Shown in pieces: positions 54,175 to 64,000 of a stretch of 64,000 bases of DNA. The stretch spans positions 144,535,734 through 144,599,733 of the forward strand of contig CM043958.1 in assembly GCA_014529385.2 (NCBI GenBank), given 5' to 3'. This DNA comes from Adiantum capillus-veneris. Its lineage: Eukaryota; Streptophyta; Polypodiopsida; Polypodiales; Pteridaceae. The position numbers and the translations under genes were made by a program. Positions within the stretch are counted from its first letter, which is position 1, and each line of letters opens with the position of its first letter. The notes beneath the pieces were generated by a model. That model was not told the origin of the DNA and did not search any database. It saw only the letters and a list, made by a program, of their open reading frames with translations.

Positions 54175-54818
54175 ATTATTTCCCCTGTAGGTGAAGATAT
54201 TCTCGTTTTAGGGAACTTCGTGTTGACAGCCATGCAGTTGAACCATGGTGCCCCTAGGGTAGCATCCTCACGTTGGAGAGGAGAGATAAAGAAGTCTTCT
54301 TTGTCGACATAGCTTTGGACATGAAGCCTCAACTTCCCAATCAAGGGAGTAACGGAGGCTTGCTGTCCATTGAAAGCGGCATCAGCAGTTACAGCATCTC
54401 CCATCTCAAAAGCTTGAATGCCCAACTTGGTGGCCAACTCCGTCGATATGAAGTTGTGAGTAGAGCCAAGGTCAAACAAGATGAAGGCATCATGCTCCCT
54501 TACCTTTCCCCAAGCATAGGAGAGATGTGATCCTTTGTAATGAGCATCCTCTTTTGGAGCTTCGATAGTGGAAGCTATAGGAGTCTCGTTGTGAGCATTT
54601 CTTTTGGGGCAAGAACGATAACCATGTCCTTGCTCCCCACACTTAAAACATTTGTGATCCTTGCAAAAAGTTTCAAGCTCTTCAAGAGAGAGTTTATTTT
54701 TACCTTCGTAAACTCTTTTCTCTTTGGACCAATTGTTGTTGTTGTTGTTGGAATGGCCTTGGGAAGAATTTTGGGCATTAGTTTTTCCCTTTGCATCACT
54801 TCTGTCTTTATTTTCCAT
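54129..54818 (-). pseudogene. Element F nucleocapsid and protease
   Basis: 229 codons. It has an Asn/Lys-rich stretch, then CFKCGEQGHGYRSCP, a perfect C-x2-C-x4-H-x4-C zinc knuckle near residue 57. The protease follows: HAWGKVREHDAFILFDLGSTHNFISTELATKLGI (DLGS for DTGS/DSGS), TPLIGKLRLHVQSYVDKEDFFISPL and LGAPWFNCMAVN. The frame ends at 54,129 after a shift into RT. The Leu in the catalytic loop suggests loss of activity. Confidence 0.85.
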
Positions 54819-55570
54819 GGGCCTGACATTCCGTCTAGCGGACCCTTGATGGAAATTGATGCGTAAAGCAACCGTGGTATGGTGATTACTTCGGTGATAG
54901 AACCAGGCCGTTGAGAGTTGACATACTCGGCCATCTCTTCAAGTAATCCCGCATAGAATTGTTGCTTTTGCTCGGCGAAGTCTATCTTTTGAAAGACAGT
55001 AGCCTTGAGATGTAAATCCCAAAACTTTTCCATATATTTGTGGATAGACTCATCAGAGAGAAGCCTCAAACTCCACCATTCGGTGAGCACTTTGTCCTTT
55101 GCACCGCTTGCAAGGAATTGCTTCATGATGGAAACTCGGAGAGTTTTCCATGTCTTTGGGGCTTCGCCGTTGCCATGAAGGCTAGCCCACCATTGTTGAG
55201 CCAATTATTGGAAGTGCATAGCTACATGGCATAGGTTGGAGGACTCCGTGAAGCCCTCATCTCCAAAGGCCGCATCAAATTGTTGGATGAAGGCCAATGC
55301 TTTGTCGGTAGCACCAAAGATGCCATCATAGGTGAGAAAAGAGATACTCTTTCCTCCCTCTTTGAACTTCTTTAGCTTTTGTGACCTTCTCCATGCAGGG
55401 TAAGATTTGTGATGTCCTCCCCTCTTGTATTCTTTAGGAGAGTAGCCATAGCTTTCATCTGTAAAGGAGGAAGGTGAAGAAGAAGGAGAAGAGGGTGACC
55501 TCTTTCTTACCCTTTTCTTCCTTTGTCTCCTCTCTTCCCTTTTGGAGTGACAAGGAGAAGTACTATGGGT
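54575..55570 (-). pseudogene. Element F Gag, capsid
   Basis: The frame 55,204-54,575 contains AQQWWASLHGNGEAPKTWKTLRVSIMKQFLASGAKDKV, SIHKYMEKFWDLHLKATVF and FYAGLLEEMAEYVNSQRPGSI, the usual gypsy capsid domain. It shifts frame into the zinc-knuckle ORF near 54,830. The stretch 55,205-55,570 is a degraded Ser/Arg/Lys-rich linker. Confidence 0.85.
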
Positions 55571-55932
55571 TAACCATTTCCTCTTGGGAGGAATCGTTTA
55601 GTCCGCCGTCTTCGTGGAGCCACATCTTCGGAGTAACTTAGGGATTCATTAATTTCTTGTTCTTTGGATTCCTCTTCTCGTATGGGAGAGAGTCTTCTTT
55701 TGGGGGTCTCATCAAGAGGCCTCCTAAGCTCTCTCTCCTCTTGGAGAGGAAAGCAAATCCCATAAGCACGAAGTTGTTGAGTAACTTTGGCTTGCAAAGC
55801 AGGGTTGTTCATAGCTTGTTGCAACCTAGTAATGAGATAATTAACAAACATGGGAGCATCATCATTAGCACCTTCAAGTGAAAAATCAAAGTTATCCATG
55901 TTCATTCTACTCTCTTGGTTATTGTTAGCCAT
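55570..55932 (-). CDS. Element F Gag N-terminus
   Basis: 120 codons starting MANNNQESRMNMDNF, then VNYLITRLQQAMNNPALQAKVTQQLRAYGI and a charged C-terminal part ending APRRRRTKRF. It matches the E Gag start at 20,885, which supports the chosen Met. A stop or shift separates it from the capsid. Confidence 0.8.
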   Translation of the reverse strand: MANNNQESRMNMDNFDFSLEGANDDAPMFVNYLITRLQQAMNNPALQAKVTQQLRAYGICFPLQEERELRRPLDETPKRRLSPIREEESKEQEINESLSYSEDVAPRRRRTKRFLPRGNG

Positions 55933-56332
55933 GTTAATTAAACTTATTGTTTACTTAGTGTATGCTTTGGCAATTCAAAACCTTAGTTGCTACTCCTCTT
56001 AGCCTTTGAAAATAGGCACTTAAGTATCTACACTCACGGCTTGAATTGGTTAATTATAGAGAGTAGCGGAGTGGGTCTAACATAGCAGAGTTGCCAAGGG
56101 ATAGCTCCTTTTGGACTTCTTATGGCTCAATAATGGTAAAGCCATAAGCAAGTCTAAGAAGACTCCATTATTAAGACCAAATCTCCCGAGGTGTGCACCA
56201 TATTCCACATAGTGGGCTCAACAAAATCTATAATAGATCCTAGTCCCACTTACCCTAATATAATTATAAAAATCAACCATTAATAGGCTACTTAAGGACC
56301 TCTCTTCTTAAACAAGGAAAGAGAAACCAAAT
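55933..56332 (-). other. Element F 5' leader
   Basis: 400 bp between primer site and Gag start, homologous to the E leader (for example the phrase near AATAATGGAGTC, seen in both). No ORF. Confidence 0.7.
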
Positions 56333-56344
56333 GCTTTGATACCA
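56333..56344 (-). promoter_or_regulatory. Element F primer binding site (initiator-Met tRNA)
   Basis: TGGTATCAAAGC on the minus strand, one base inside the 5' LTR; one change from the E site TGGTATCAGAGC. Confidence 0.93.
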
Positions 56345-56345
56345 A

Positions 56346-57286
56346 TGTAATGCAAATGGCCTATGAACTTTTAGAGTAGCAGAATTAGATAAAGCACTTC
56401 TATGAGATTACTTTGTGAGCATAGCGGGTGAACTTAATCGACGGTAGCAACATAAACATGGTACTTAGTTATCTTGGCATGAACAATACTTTTGCAAGAG
56501 AGAGAGTTTAGAGAACATGACAACAATTGAGGACCGAATTCATACGGAGCCAGTCCCCCCTCCAATAGGCATTTGTATTATAGTTTCTCACATCAAGAGA
56601 GACTTGGTACAATACAATCTTTGTGTTCCTTGTGACCTAGGTGATGCAATGAAGATGGAAAGCTTCATGCATCACAAGCATAACATAAACTTTGTAGAAA
56701 GCATTAACTATCCCGAGCCTCAGTCCCAAGGCCTCAAACACCTTCAAAGGTGGAGAGAGCTAGCGGGGAATGAGAGTAGGGAAGAGGAAGAAGAAACATT
56801 CCATAGGAGAAAGAAATAGTTCCTAACTTATCATCACTCTTCTTGCTAGCATACATAATAGCATAGTGATGAATATGGAGAAGATGGTAAGCTTCAGAAT
56901 TGATATTAGATTTTATGCCATTGGAGGACAAGCACCTCAAGCAACATAGTCATCAAGCACGACAAGCACCTCAAGCTTAGGTTGGGTTCCCACCTCAAGC
57001 TCATCAGCCCTAGCTTGCCTAAGGTCAAAGGACTTTTAACACTAACCATTGGAGGACCTGGTCTTTAATGAAGCTAACCCTAAGGTCTTTTGAGCTCCAT
57101 TAGTTAGCCTTGCTCTTTGACAGACCATCTCTCATTTGGACCCCTTTACCATTGGCCCTGTATTGAGATAGATCCGTAAGCACATGTCTATATTCTAACC
57201 CTTGTTCTCATTTATTATCCCACATTAAATGATTAGTTTAATATAAGAAAATCATTTGGATTGGTTAGATATTAGATTTTATGCCA
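56346..57286 (-). repeat. Element F 5' LTR, internally deleted
   Basis: 941 bp; in element sense it starts TGGCATAAAATC at 57,286 and ends ...CATTACA at 56,346. It lacks the middle part seen in the 3' LTR and in E, and shows a rearranged second copy of GATATTAGATTTTATGCCA at about 56,901-56,919. Confidence 0.88.
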
Positions 57287-57291
57287 TTTAG

Positions 57292-57928
57292 AAACCCTTA
57301 TAGGCTATACATTTGCCTCATTGGAACTTACATTCAAGTTTCCACAATTAAAAAGAGGCAACAAAGTGTCATAAATGTCATGTGAGCTTGCATTATTGTG
57401 TCTAGTACATGATACCAAAGGTTGAACAAAATCTTCCAAACACAATATCTCATGCAATAAAGATATGTTTCCTTTGCATATGGTATAACATGTAACCTTC
57501 TCTTTTAGTACTATAACCAACAAAAATACATTTAACAGCCTGTCCAATTTTTGGTGTTGCATTTTATAGCACCAAACTTTATATCATGCTATGCTTCGTA
57601 AGGAGTCATAGATTGCAAGGCTTTGGTAGGAAACCTATTAAGTACATAAGTAGCACACATGATAGCCACAACCCAAAATGATTGTGGCAAAGCTTGACTC
57701 TTGGCCATACATCATGCCATCTCCATAAGCGACATAGTTTTTCTTTCGGCAAAACCATTTTGTTGAGGTGTATACGACATTGTACATTGGTGTTTTATCC
57801 CATGATTAGCTAGAAATGCATTAAACTAATGGGACATATACTCCCCCCCTTGATCTGAACGGAGGGTGCCTCTGTAAGCAGATACAACCATGCATGCCTA
57901 GAGTAATCATCAATGAAAGTCACTATAG
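57292..57928 (-). pseudogene. Ty1/copia integrase fragment
   Basis: Minus-strand conceptual frames read VTFIDDYSRHAWLYLL (57,925-57,875), then SDQGGEYMSH, FLANHGIKHQCTMSYTPQQNGFAERKTMSLMEM, SQALPQSFWVVAIMCATYVLNR and TKALQSMTPYEA (57,860-57,600), followed by KCIFVGYSTKREGYMLYHM (about 57,530-57,460). D-D-Y-S-R, the D of SDQGGEY and the E of GFAERK are the copia integrase catalytic context. A gap lies between the first two blocks. It is the only copia trace in the window and abuts the F 5' LTR. Confidence 0.88.
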
Positions 57929-58496
57929 AAGGCGAGGACAGTCCCAGCAGGCGGGAACTGCTCCTTAGAAGGACGACCAGCGAGAACAACTACACTAGCA
58001 ATAATTACAGAAATTGCTACCGAAACTCTATAAGCCTATAAATAGGAGCTGCTACAATGTATTCGGTGCTTTTTGGACTTTTGGCTTACGTGCTCTTGCT
58101 TCTAGACTTTTAGCTTCATAATCTTTTGGCTTCAACTCTGTAATCACTTACTCCTGTAATCAATCCTCAAACTTCATCTGACATTAAGCCTGTTGTGCAC
58201 TGTACTGATTATCTTTGCACTATTGATTTGAATCTATATTACCATTCCCATCCTTCCAGTTTGTGTCTTCCACTTAAGTACATTATTCTAGTTCAGTTCT
58301 CTATTTCAGTCTAGTACTTAATTCCAATCCCTACTATAACTGAACCACCTAGATAATAGGTAGCTCTGAACTCTAACATTGGAATAGTTGTTTGAAGAGA
58401 CCAACTCTCATTCCATTTTGGTGATCACAGTGGCTAGAGCTGATTACTCTTAGACCAACAAGCTCTGTCTGGCAGTTAGAATTCTTAGCTACAAAC
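57929..58496 (+). promoter_or_regulatory. Element D probable 5' LTR and leader
   Basis: A TATAAATA at 58,037-58,044 in the context GCCTATAAATAGGAGC is a strong plant TATA box. The sequence then becomes T/C-rich (CTTTTGGCTT repeats near 58,070-58,135). An LTR end may lie at CTCTAACA before TTGGAATAG near 58,380. Without a partner copy the borders are uncertain. Confidence 0.5.
58037..58044 (+). promoter_or_regulatory. TATA box of element D
   Basis: TATAAATA in an otherwise AT-balanced stretch, about 450 bp before the Gag start. Confidence 0.55.
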
Positions 58497-59455
58497 ATGC
58501 CTCCCAGAGTCAGTCGTAGTCAAAAATTGTCAAGCCGGTTTTACACTGATTCCACACAAGTCGATCCTATTCCAGAAGTGTCAGCAAGAGAGTTTGATAC
58601 TGAGAGGGACCCCGAGAGTGAGGTTGAGGCTCAGGAGGAGCGAAGTAATGTTGAAAAGGCCAGAGACTCTCAGCATTCCAGTCACTCAAGGAGGAGGAGG
58701 GTTGAGCGTGAGGAATGCAAAACCAGGACTCAAGGTTCTAGGTCTCCACACAAGACATCTGAGGCCAAGGGGAGCAAAGACAGTCATCATAGTACAAGCA
58801 GGAAGGCCAAGGTAGAGACGGAGACTCAAACTAAAAAGGAAGGTCACTGGGATGCCGACATTGATCATTACAAGAAGTCATCTAGACGAAGTGAGGCTAC
58901 CAAGACCAGAGGAACCAGAGATGATATAGACAGGCATGATTACATTGCTTCCTTAAAGATCTCTTTTCCAGTTTCAAAGGTGGGAAAAAAGACGATCTTG
59001 ATGTCCACATTCAAGCCTTTGAGCAATATGTTGAATTAATGCATATTGATGAAGATGACTAGGGAGAGTAATTTCCTCAAACACTGAAGGATGCAGAAAG
59101 AAAATTGTATTACCACTATCAAGCTTTCCAGCTCAAGTCTTACAATAAACTGATCAAGGATTTTAGGCTTGAGTACTCAAACAACAGAGGCGATGAAGAT
59201 ATTCTCTGTGAGCTGGACAAGATCAGGCAAGGAAGATTGTCTGTAAGAAGTTATGTGGAAAGATCAAAGTGTTGACCATGCAGCTGCAAGAAACACCTTC
59301 AAAAAAAAAGACTACATGCATGGTTTCTGAATGGATTTCATAGCAAGAAGCTAAGGGAGCAAGAGGTACCTGCACCCATGAAGAAGTTTAATGACTTGGT
59401 GCAGAGAATTCTGAAGCTCGAGCAGCAAGCCAAGAAGGAGTGAAGCCATAAGAAC
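58497..59455 (+). pseudogene. Element D Gag, N-terminus and capsid
   Basis: The first frame (58,497-59,039, 180 codons) starts MPPRVSRSQKLSSRF and is rich in Arg/Ser/Glu/Lys with SHSRRRRVEREE. After a shift near 59,000 the capsid part reads FEQYVELMHIDEDD, LKDAERKLYYHYQAFQLKSYNKLIKDFRLEYSNNRGDEDILCELDKIRQGRLSVRSYVE. Stops and shifts near 59,060, 59,250 and 59,340 break it. Confidence 0.75.
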
Positions 59456-59619
59456 CGGAGGTTTAGCAGTAGCAGCTCTTCTACGGAGAATTGCAACTCC
59501 AGTGAGACTTCTAGCAGTTTTGATAGTAGTTCAAACAAAAAGAGAAAGCACAAGGCTAAGAAAGGGTCTTGGTTTCGGAAAATTGACAACACGGCGAGGC
59601 AGATTGCTAAAATTAGTCA

Positions 59620-60070
59620 GACCAGACCACCAGTGAGGAAGATGGAAACCTATGCTCCAAATGCAAATCCGGAGATCATGTTTCCAATGATTGCCCATAA
59701 TGTACGTACTGCAAAGCATATGCCCATCTGTGGAATAATTGTGGCATTCGAATCCATCATTTCAAGAAAGGTAAGGATTTGTCTCTAATTGAATTTACAA
59801 ATGTCGAATCAGCTAAGATAGAGACGACCAGTGGACCTAAAGAGGAAAATTCAGGTACCAGTGGGACTGGTACTGCACGTGGCAGATACCAAGGGGGTAT
59901 ACTGGCCAAGGTCGAGGTCATGGAAATTTTCAGAAGTAAAGTCTTAACTGCTATAGCTGTGGGAAATATGGACACTTTGCAGTTCAGTGTCCAGATGCAC
60001 CCAGTACTGAGGCTATCGAGGCAAAAGCGCTGGAACCAGTTCCTGTACGGGTAGTCACTCACAGTAAGGG
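59620..60070 (+). pseudogene. Element D nucleocapsid with three zinc knuckles
   Basis: Three C-x2-C-x4-H-x4-C knuckles are readable: CSKCKSGDHVSNDC near 59,655, CTYCKAYAHLWNNC near 59,705 and CYSCGKYGHFAVQC near 59,950. The first two are nearly adjacent and the third comes about 75 codons later, after a Gly/Thr/Ser-rich linker. A stop lies between the first two and a shift before the third. Gypsy Gags commonly have one or two. Confidence 0.72.
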
Positions 60071-60520
60071 GTGATTATTGAAGAACTTCCAAACAAGCTT
60101 GTGAAAGAAGTCATTCCGAAAACCAGTAAATGGACTCAACAGAGAGCAGTCTGGAAGGCTAAGGGCAAGGAGAAGGTAGTTGATGAATGGCAAGAGCAAC
60201 GAGAACTGGCAGCTAGGATCATGGAGGATCTAGCTAAAAAGCTACTAGAATAGCCAGAGAGTTTTGATGCTCGTGTTATTCAAAAGATACCAGCCCCGTC
60301 TTTTGATAAAAGACAATCAGATCAGTCAGGATCTGGAATCTCTGAGACCATGCTTGCTACAGTGCAAGAACTGGTTGATGATCTAGGGCAGGTCAAATCA
60401 TATTTGACTGCAATAGAAACACTGAACTTGGAAAAGTACAGTGTCTTCCTTACTGTCATTCAAGGCTCGGTATAGACACCAGAACAGAGGATTGGCAATG
60501 TGAAGATAGTCCTGATTCCT
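60071..60520 (+). other. Element D Gag-protease linker
   Basis: Fragmentary frame with SKWTQQRAVWKAKGKEKVVDEWQEQRELAARIMEDLAKKLLE (60,129-60,250) and more broken pieces. Helix-prone and charged; no domain is recognised. Confidence 0.5.
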
Positions 60521-61110
60521 TGAGTTTTGATAATAATTTTGACCAAGGGAGAGAAGAGATCTATGTCCAAATCTGTGAACGAATTCAAAAATTGACGGTT
60601 GAATTAGATTATATCAAGAATACTTTGCCTGAAGCAGCAAATTTTATCAGACCACGGAGAAAATCTGAAGCTGATGCCAGAGCAGTTGATTTGCTGGCTG
60701 TCAAAGATGATGAGGTGCCAGTAATCCAGGTGGATTACAAGGCTAGGAAACAATGGGAGCCGCTATTCGGTGTTATACTGGATGGAGGGGCAGGCGTGAA
60801 TATTCTAGGGACACATCTTTAGCAAAGGCTTGGTATCATTAATTTAAAACCAGCACCCCTTAAGGTTAGAATGGTTGATCATAGAGTTGTTCAGGCAACT
60901 GGTATGATCGAGAATATGCAGATTAGGGTGGGTAAAGAGAAATTCAAAACCAGCTTTCTGGTATTGGATGTCCAAGGAGCATATGGTATGCTACTGGGAT
61001 GATCATGGCTTCGGACAGTGTAGGCTGTTCATGATTATGCGAATCAGACCATAACCATTCAGGGAACCAGTAGGAGAATCCAGCTCTAGACAAATAACAC
61101 CAAAAGATGG
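60520..61110 (+). pseudogene. Element D protease
   Basis: The frame 60,520-60,822 ends in WEPLFGVILDGGAGVNILGTHL, with catalytic loop DGGAG. After a stop it continues QRLGIINLKPAPLKVRMVDHRVVQATGMIENMQIRVGKEKF and AYGMLLG, a stop, SWLRTV, the second signature (xLLGRxWL in active copies). Same protease type (DGG) as element B. Confidence 0.82.
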
Positions 61111-61170
61111 AAGAAAGCACTTTGATCTAAGGAACTTTGCCAAAAATATAGAGTTAAGAAGATTGAATGG

Positions 61171-61521
61171 ATGCTTGCAGTCATGAACATATTTTTGTTA
61201 GCTAAAATCGACCTAAATGCAATGTTAGTCGATAAGGCTCAAGCTGAGAAACAGAGAAAGCAGTTTCCAAATCAGTTCATTGAATTGAATCCTGGAGAGA
61301 GACTAGTTCAGTTGACCAGTTGGCCAGAGGAACCATCTGACTCCAAAGAGGGATATTCGGATTCCAGTACACCAGTGCACACTCAAGGGGTCACTGGAGT
61401 TCATACTGAGAATCCAGAACTAACAAATCTATTCAATGATTATGTTGCAGAGTCACTGGCCAAAAGGAAGGGAGGTGGCCCGAATTGGCTGCTCCCATAT
61501 GATCAAGTGATTGAAGAATGA
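61171..61521 (+). pseudogene. Element D protease-RT linker
   Basis: 116 codons with KQFPNQFIELNPGERLVQLTSWPEEPSD, acidic Ser-rich sequence and LFNDYVAESLAKRKGGGPNWLLPYDQVIEE. It lies directly before RT and likely belonged to the same polyprotein. No enzymatic motif. Confidence 0.55.
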
Positions 61522-61559
61522 AATTTGGTTTCTGAAGAAACTCCTGATTAATCAAGGTG

Positions 61560-62337
61560 AATAAGCATCTGAACCCAAAAATGAAGGAAAAAGCCAGACT
61601 TATGTTCCAAAAATACAAAGATGTATTTGCATGGGAACATACTGACTTGAAAGGTGTAGATCCAAGGTTTGCCAGCACAGAAAACCTCTGAAGCCAGATG
61701 CCATACCAGTATGTCTGCAGAGGTACAGAATGAATCCGAACTATGGTAAGAAGGTCAAAGAGGAAATTGACAACCTTCTGAAAGCCTGATTCATCACAGA
61801 AGTCGCCAGCAGTTGTTGGCTATTCCCTATAATGGTCACTGAAGAAGAATGGGAAACTCAAAGTCTGTGTGGACTACCAAAAATTGAATGCTCAAACTAT
61901 CAAAGATCCCTTTCCATTAACCTTCACTGATATGCTTCTTGATGAGATTGCAGGCCATGACATGTATAGTTTTACGTATGGCTACAGTGGTTACAACCAG
62001 TTAAAGATTTCTCCTGAAGATAGGAGGAAAACCACTTTTATTACTGAATGCGGCACATGCATGTATTTAGTCGTGCCATTTGGTCTCTGCAATGCTCCAG
62101 CAACATTCTAGTGTTGCATGATGGAGATATTTAGTGAATTCTTGAACAGATTTCTAGCTATATTTATGGATGACTTCATTGTATTCTCAATCGAGGAGAA
62201 GCATCTACTATTTTTGGAAATGGTTTTTCAGATATGTAACAAGAAGAGGATATGCTTGAATCCATTCAAGTCTATCTTTCTAGTCTCAAAGGGACAATTA
62301 CTGGGGCATATAGTGTCCAAAAATGGCATAGAGATGG
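61560..62337 (+). pseudogene. Element D reverse transcriptase, N-terminal part
   Basis: Reads KEKARLMFQKYKDVFAWEHTDLKGVDP, GKLKVCVDYQKLNAQTIKDPFPLTFTDMLLDEIAGHDMYSFTYGYSGYNQLKISPEDRRKTTF, YLVVPFGLCNAPATF, FMDDFIVFSIEEKHL and LLGHIVSKNGIEM. FMDD is the catalytic site. Stops occur near 61,690, 61,790 and 62,110. It is cut at 62,337 by the LTR of element C, at the codon equivalent to the B insertion in element A. Confidence 0.88.
62333..62337. repeat. Expected target duplication GATGG of element C
   Basis: The five bases before the LTR start. The partner copy lies beyond the window, so this is a prediction. Confidence 0.4.
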
Positions 62338-62861
62338 TGTTAGCCCACCGGCGTCCACTTCTAGTAGTCATGGGCCGGGCTTGTCGGTCCAATAGGAAAA
62401 GGGTAGAGTGATCGTCGATGAGAGGCGCACTCTAACTGGAATATTCAAGGGTTAGTTGGCTAAGCATGGGCGCCCAAGTGTGAATGGGCGAGCTCATAGA
62501 AAAGTCACCTAAACCTAAAAATCACTCATTCTCTCATTTGTGCAATTGAAGAGTGCTCTTGCTCCATCTCCATCTTCTTCTTCATCTCCTTGTGTGTGTG
62601 TATGCGTGAGAGAGAGAGAGAGAGAGTGATCAAGCATTGTGACGACGGCACGGCGGTGGCGGTTGAGCATGCCACGAAGGTAGCTTCTTCTTCTTCGTGG
62701 GGCAAGGAATCCTCCACGAAGGCAAGCGTAGGGCGGCGAGTGACACACCCTTTCTCTCTTGATCTTGCTAGATTAGTATGGTTGTGTGCTTGCAACCATT
62801 TGTGGCCCGCACACAGTGTACGGCGAGTCCCTTGCATTGACACATGCCACAAACATGCACA
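62338..62861 (+). repeat. Element C 5' LTR
   Basis: 524 bp from TGTTAGCCCACC to ...AACATGCACA, homologous to the B LTRs read on their minus strand. The start region is diverged. It has only a short (GA)n at 62,608-62,626 instead of the 78-79-bp tract of B, which largely explains its shorter length. Confidence 0.9.
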
Positions 62862-62865
62862 TTTT

Positions 62866-62882
62866 TGGCGTCGTTGTTGAGC
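62866..62882 (+). promoter_or_regulatory. Element C primer binding site, decayed
   Basis: TGGCGTCGTTGTTGAGC, four bases after the LTR. Relative to B (TGGCGCCGTTGCCAAGG) it shows mostly transitions. Confidence 0.78.
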
Positions 62883-63638
62883 AAATGCCCTGCATTAAGC
62901 TCGAATAGCACTCTATGCTACTTTGTGGTGCATTATGAAATGTAGGAAAGGTAGAGAAAGAAGGTGTGTGGCTTGTTGAGAAGGATTTGTGACCTTTGTT
63001 TTGTTGCAGTGTACTATTTTTGTTAATAAGGTATTGCAATGTACTGTGTTTTCTCTATTCATAAGGGGTTAGAATTAAGGTAGTAGATCTATAATATTAA
63101 CTCTCTGTAAGGTACATTAAGTAGATTTGTTAGCTAATGAGTTGATGTAGTACTGTTTTAGTGTGTAACAGTAGCTTTGTTAGTTGTAAATAGGTATGTT
63201 AGGTGTGTGTGTGTGTACTCTCGCACGGCGCGACCTCGGCGACCTTATCCCAAAAAAACAAAAAAAAAGGTAGGACCAGGATCGGGAATATCCCCCAGGC
63301 CCAAGCCCAAGCCCAAGCCCAAGCTCACGCTCAGGCTAAGGCTCAGGCCTCAGTCACCCTTTAAAATTACTTATTTTAGCTTCACTACGTAAGTAAAAAT
63401 AGACCCTTCTGAGGACCAACGGAGCTCCGCGTAACCGAATACTGTGTTGTAAAGCACACCACAACCCCTTGAGTGATACACTCATTTGAGCTATCACACA
63501 CTCTAATCCAAAAATCGATCATAAAAAAACATTTAAAAACATCAAAAAATAAGTGAAAACGGGGTACAAAATGCCTAAAAAACTCAAGCGGTTAACCTTC
63601 GAGGGTATTCGCTGACGCTTTTAGGGTGCCAAAGGCAC
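62883..63638 (+). other. Element C leader
   Basis: Matches the B leader read on the minus strand. It contains a (GT)n run near 63,203, a poly-A stretch near 63,251-63,270 and a CCCAAG hexamer run at 63,299-63,325. Confidence 0.75.
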
Positions 63639-64000
63639 ATGCATCTGCGCTCTGGTCGTGTGCTAGAGATCGAGCAGCTAGTGAGCATTTCAACTTACAT
63701 TCTCAATACCCACCTACCTTAGGTTCTGGGCCCTGGGCAGGGACCCAAGGTAGTACCACTCAGGACCCACCCGCATATTATGTCCAATGACTCTTCCTCT
63801 AACTACGACGTCATGGAGGGTTACCCAATGCCTAATCTTGATAGCCCAAGCCAAGACATGCATGCCATGGGCCCACGGTCCGGGCCAAGCGTGCTTAGCC
63901 ACTTGAAGAAAACCTTTAGTAGAGCCACTCGCCCCGAACAAGGAGCTAACGATGTAAACGAGGGGGATGGGGAAGTAAATTCTCCATTCATGAACAACAT
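63639..64000 (+). pseudogene. Element C Gag N-terminus (partial)
   Basis: Starts MHLRSGRVLEIEQLVSISTY, then a small deletion shifts frame to a stop near 63,720. Beyond it the sequence still matches B Gag, including GYPMPNLDSPSQDMHAMGPRS in another frame. It continues past the window edge. Confidence 0.8.

Larger units (their letters stand above)
57929..62337 (+). mobile_element. Ty3/gypsy element D (5' part)
   Basis: Plus-strand element with a probable LTR/leader (57,929-58,496), Gag with three zinc knuckles, protease and RT, cut at 62,337 by insertion of element C. The 3' part lies outside the window. Stops and shifts are frequent. Confidence 0.85.
62338..64000 (+). mobile_element. LTR element C, 5' end (family of B)
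   Basis: Plus-strand relative of element B: LTR 62,338-62,861, mutated tRNA-Asp-type primer site, leader and Gag start. It runs off the window. It interrupts the RT of element D. Confidence 0.9.

Noticed and set aside
62338-62861. Element C as a solo LTR
   Set aside because: It is followed directly by a primer site, the B-type leader and the MHLRSGRVL Gag start, so it is a 5' LTR of a longer copy.

Overview
This window is repeat-dense nuclear DNA of a land plant. The evidence is Ty3/gypsy and Ty1/copia retrotransposons with plant-type primer sites (initiator-Met tRNA and tRNA-Asp), a chromodomain remnant on one gypsy family, a LINE, long (CT)n/(GT)n tracts and no intact host gene. It reads like a large, transposon-rich genome, possibly a fern, lycophyte or similar lineage, but I cannot fix the taxon. 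No rRNA, tRNA, CRISPR or bacterial-type operon is visible.

Layout. 1-2,640: AT-rich DNA, a (TG)n tract and a decayed minisatellite. 2,650-3,650: a broken transposase-like gene. 3,660-17,960: an old plus-strand Ty3/gypsy element (A). Its reverse transcriptase is split by a complete 9.0 kb minus-strand LTR element (B, 5,846-14,834) with a perfect 5-bp target duplication. B encodes Gag and protease, but no RT or integrase is visible. 18,822-27,437: a plus-strand chromovirus-like gypsy element (E), damaged by a partial solo LTR at 23,512-24,302. 27,438-28,830: a diverged tandem repeat with a 282-bp period and a near-perfect 24-bp palindrome in each unit. 28,838-31,938: a 5'-truncated LINE ending in a (CT)n tract.

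31,939-44,163: two related Gag-only LTR elements, H (minus) and G (plus), lying head to head. H carries a 216-bp hAT-type MITE in one LTR. 44,203-45,096: LTR of another family (I), followed by a decayed acidic/coiled-coil ORF. 46,850-49,600: microsatellite and unassigned DNA. About 49,612-57,286: a minus-strand chromovirus-like element (F), a relative of E. 57,292-57,928: a Ty1/copia integrase scrap. 57,929-62,337: a plus-strand gypsy element (D), broken in its RT by C. 62,338-64,000: the 5' end of C, a relative of B, running off the window.

Order of events follows from nesting: A before B, D before C, I before G, H before its MITE. B/C and G/H look non-autonomous and would need RT and integrase from other elements. 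The points most worth checking are the 282-bp palindromic array, the insertion of B and C at the same RT codon of two different hosts, a protease-like domain after the integrase of A, and the Gag-only G/H family with a repeated helix motif.
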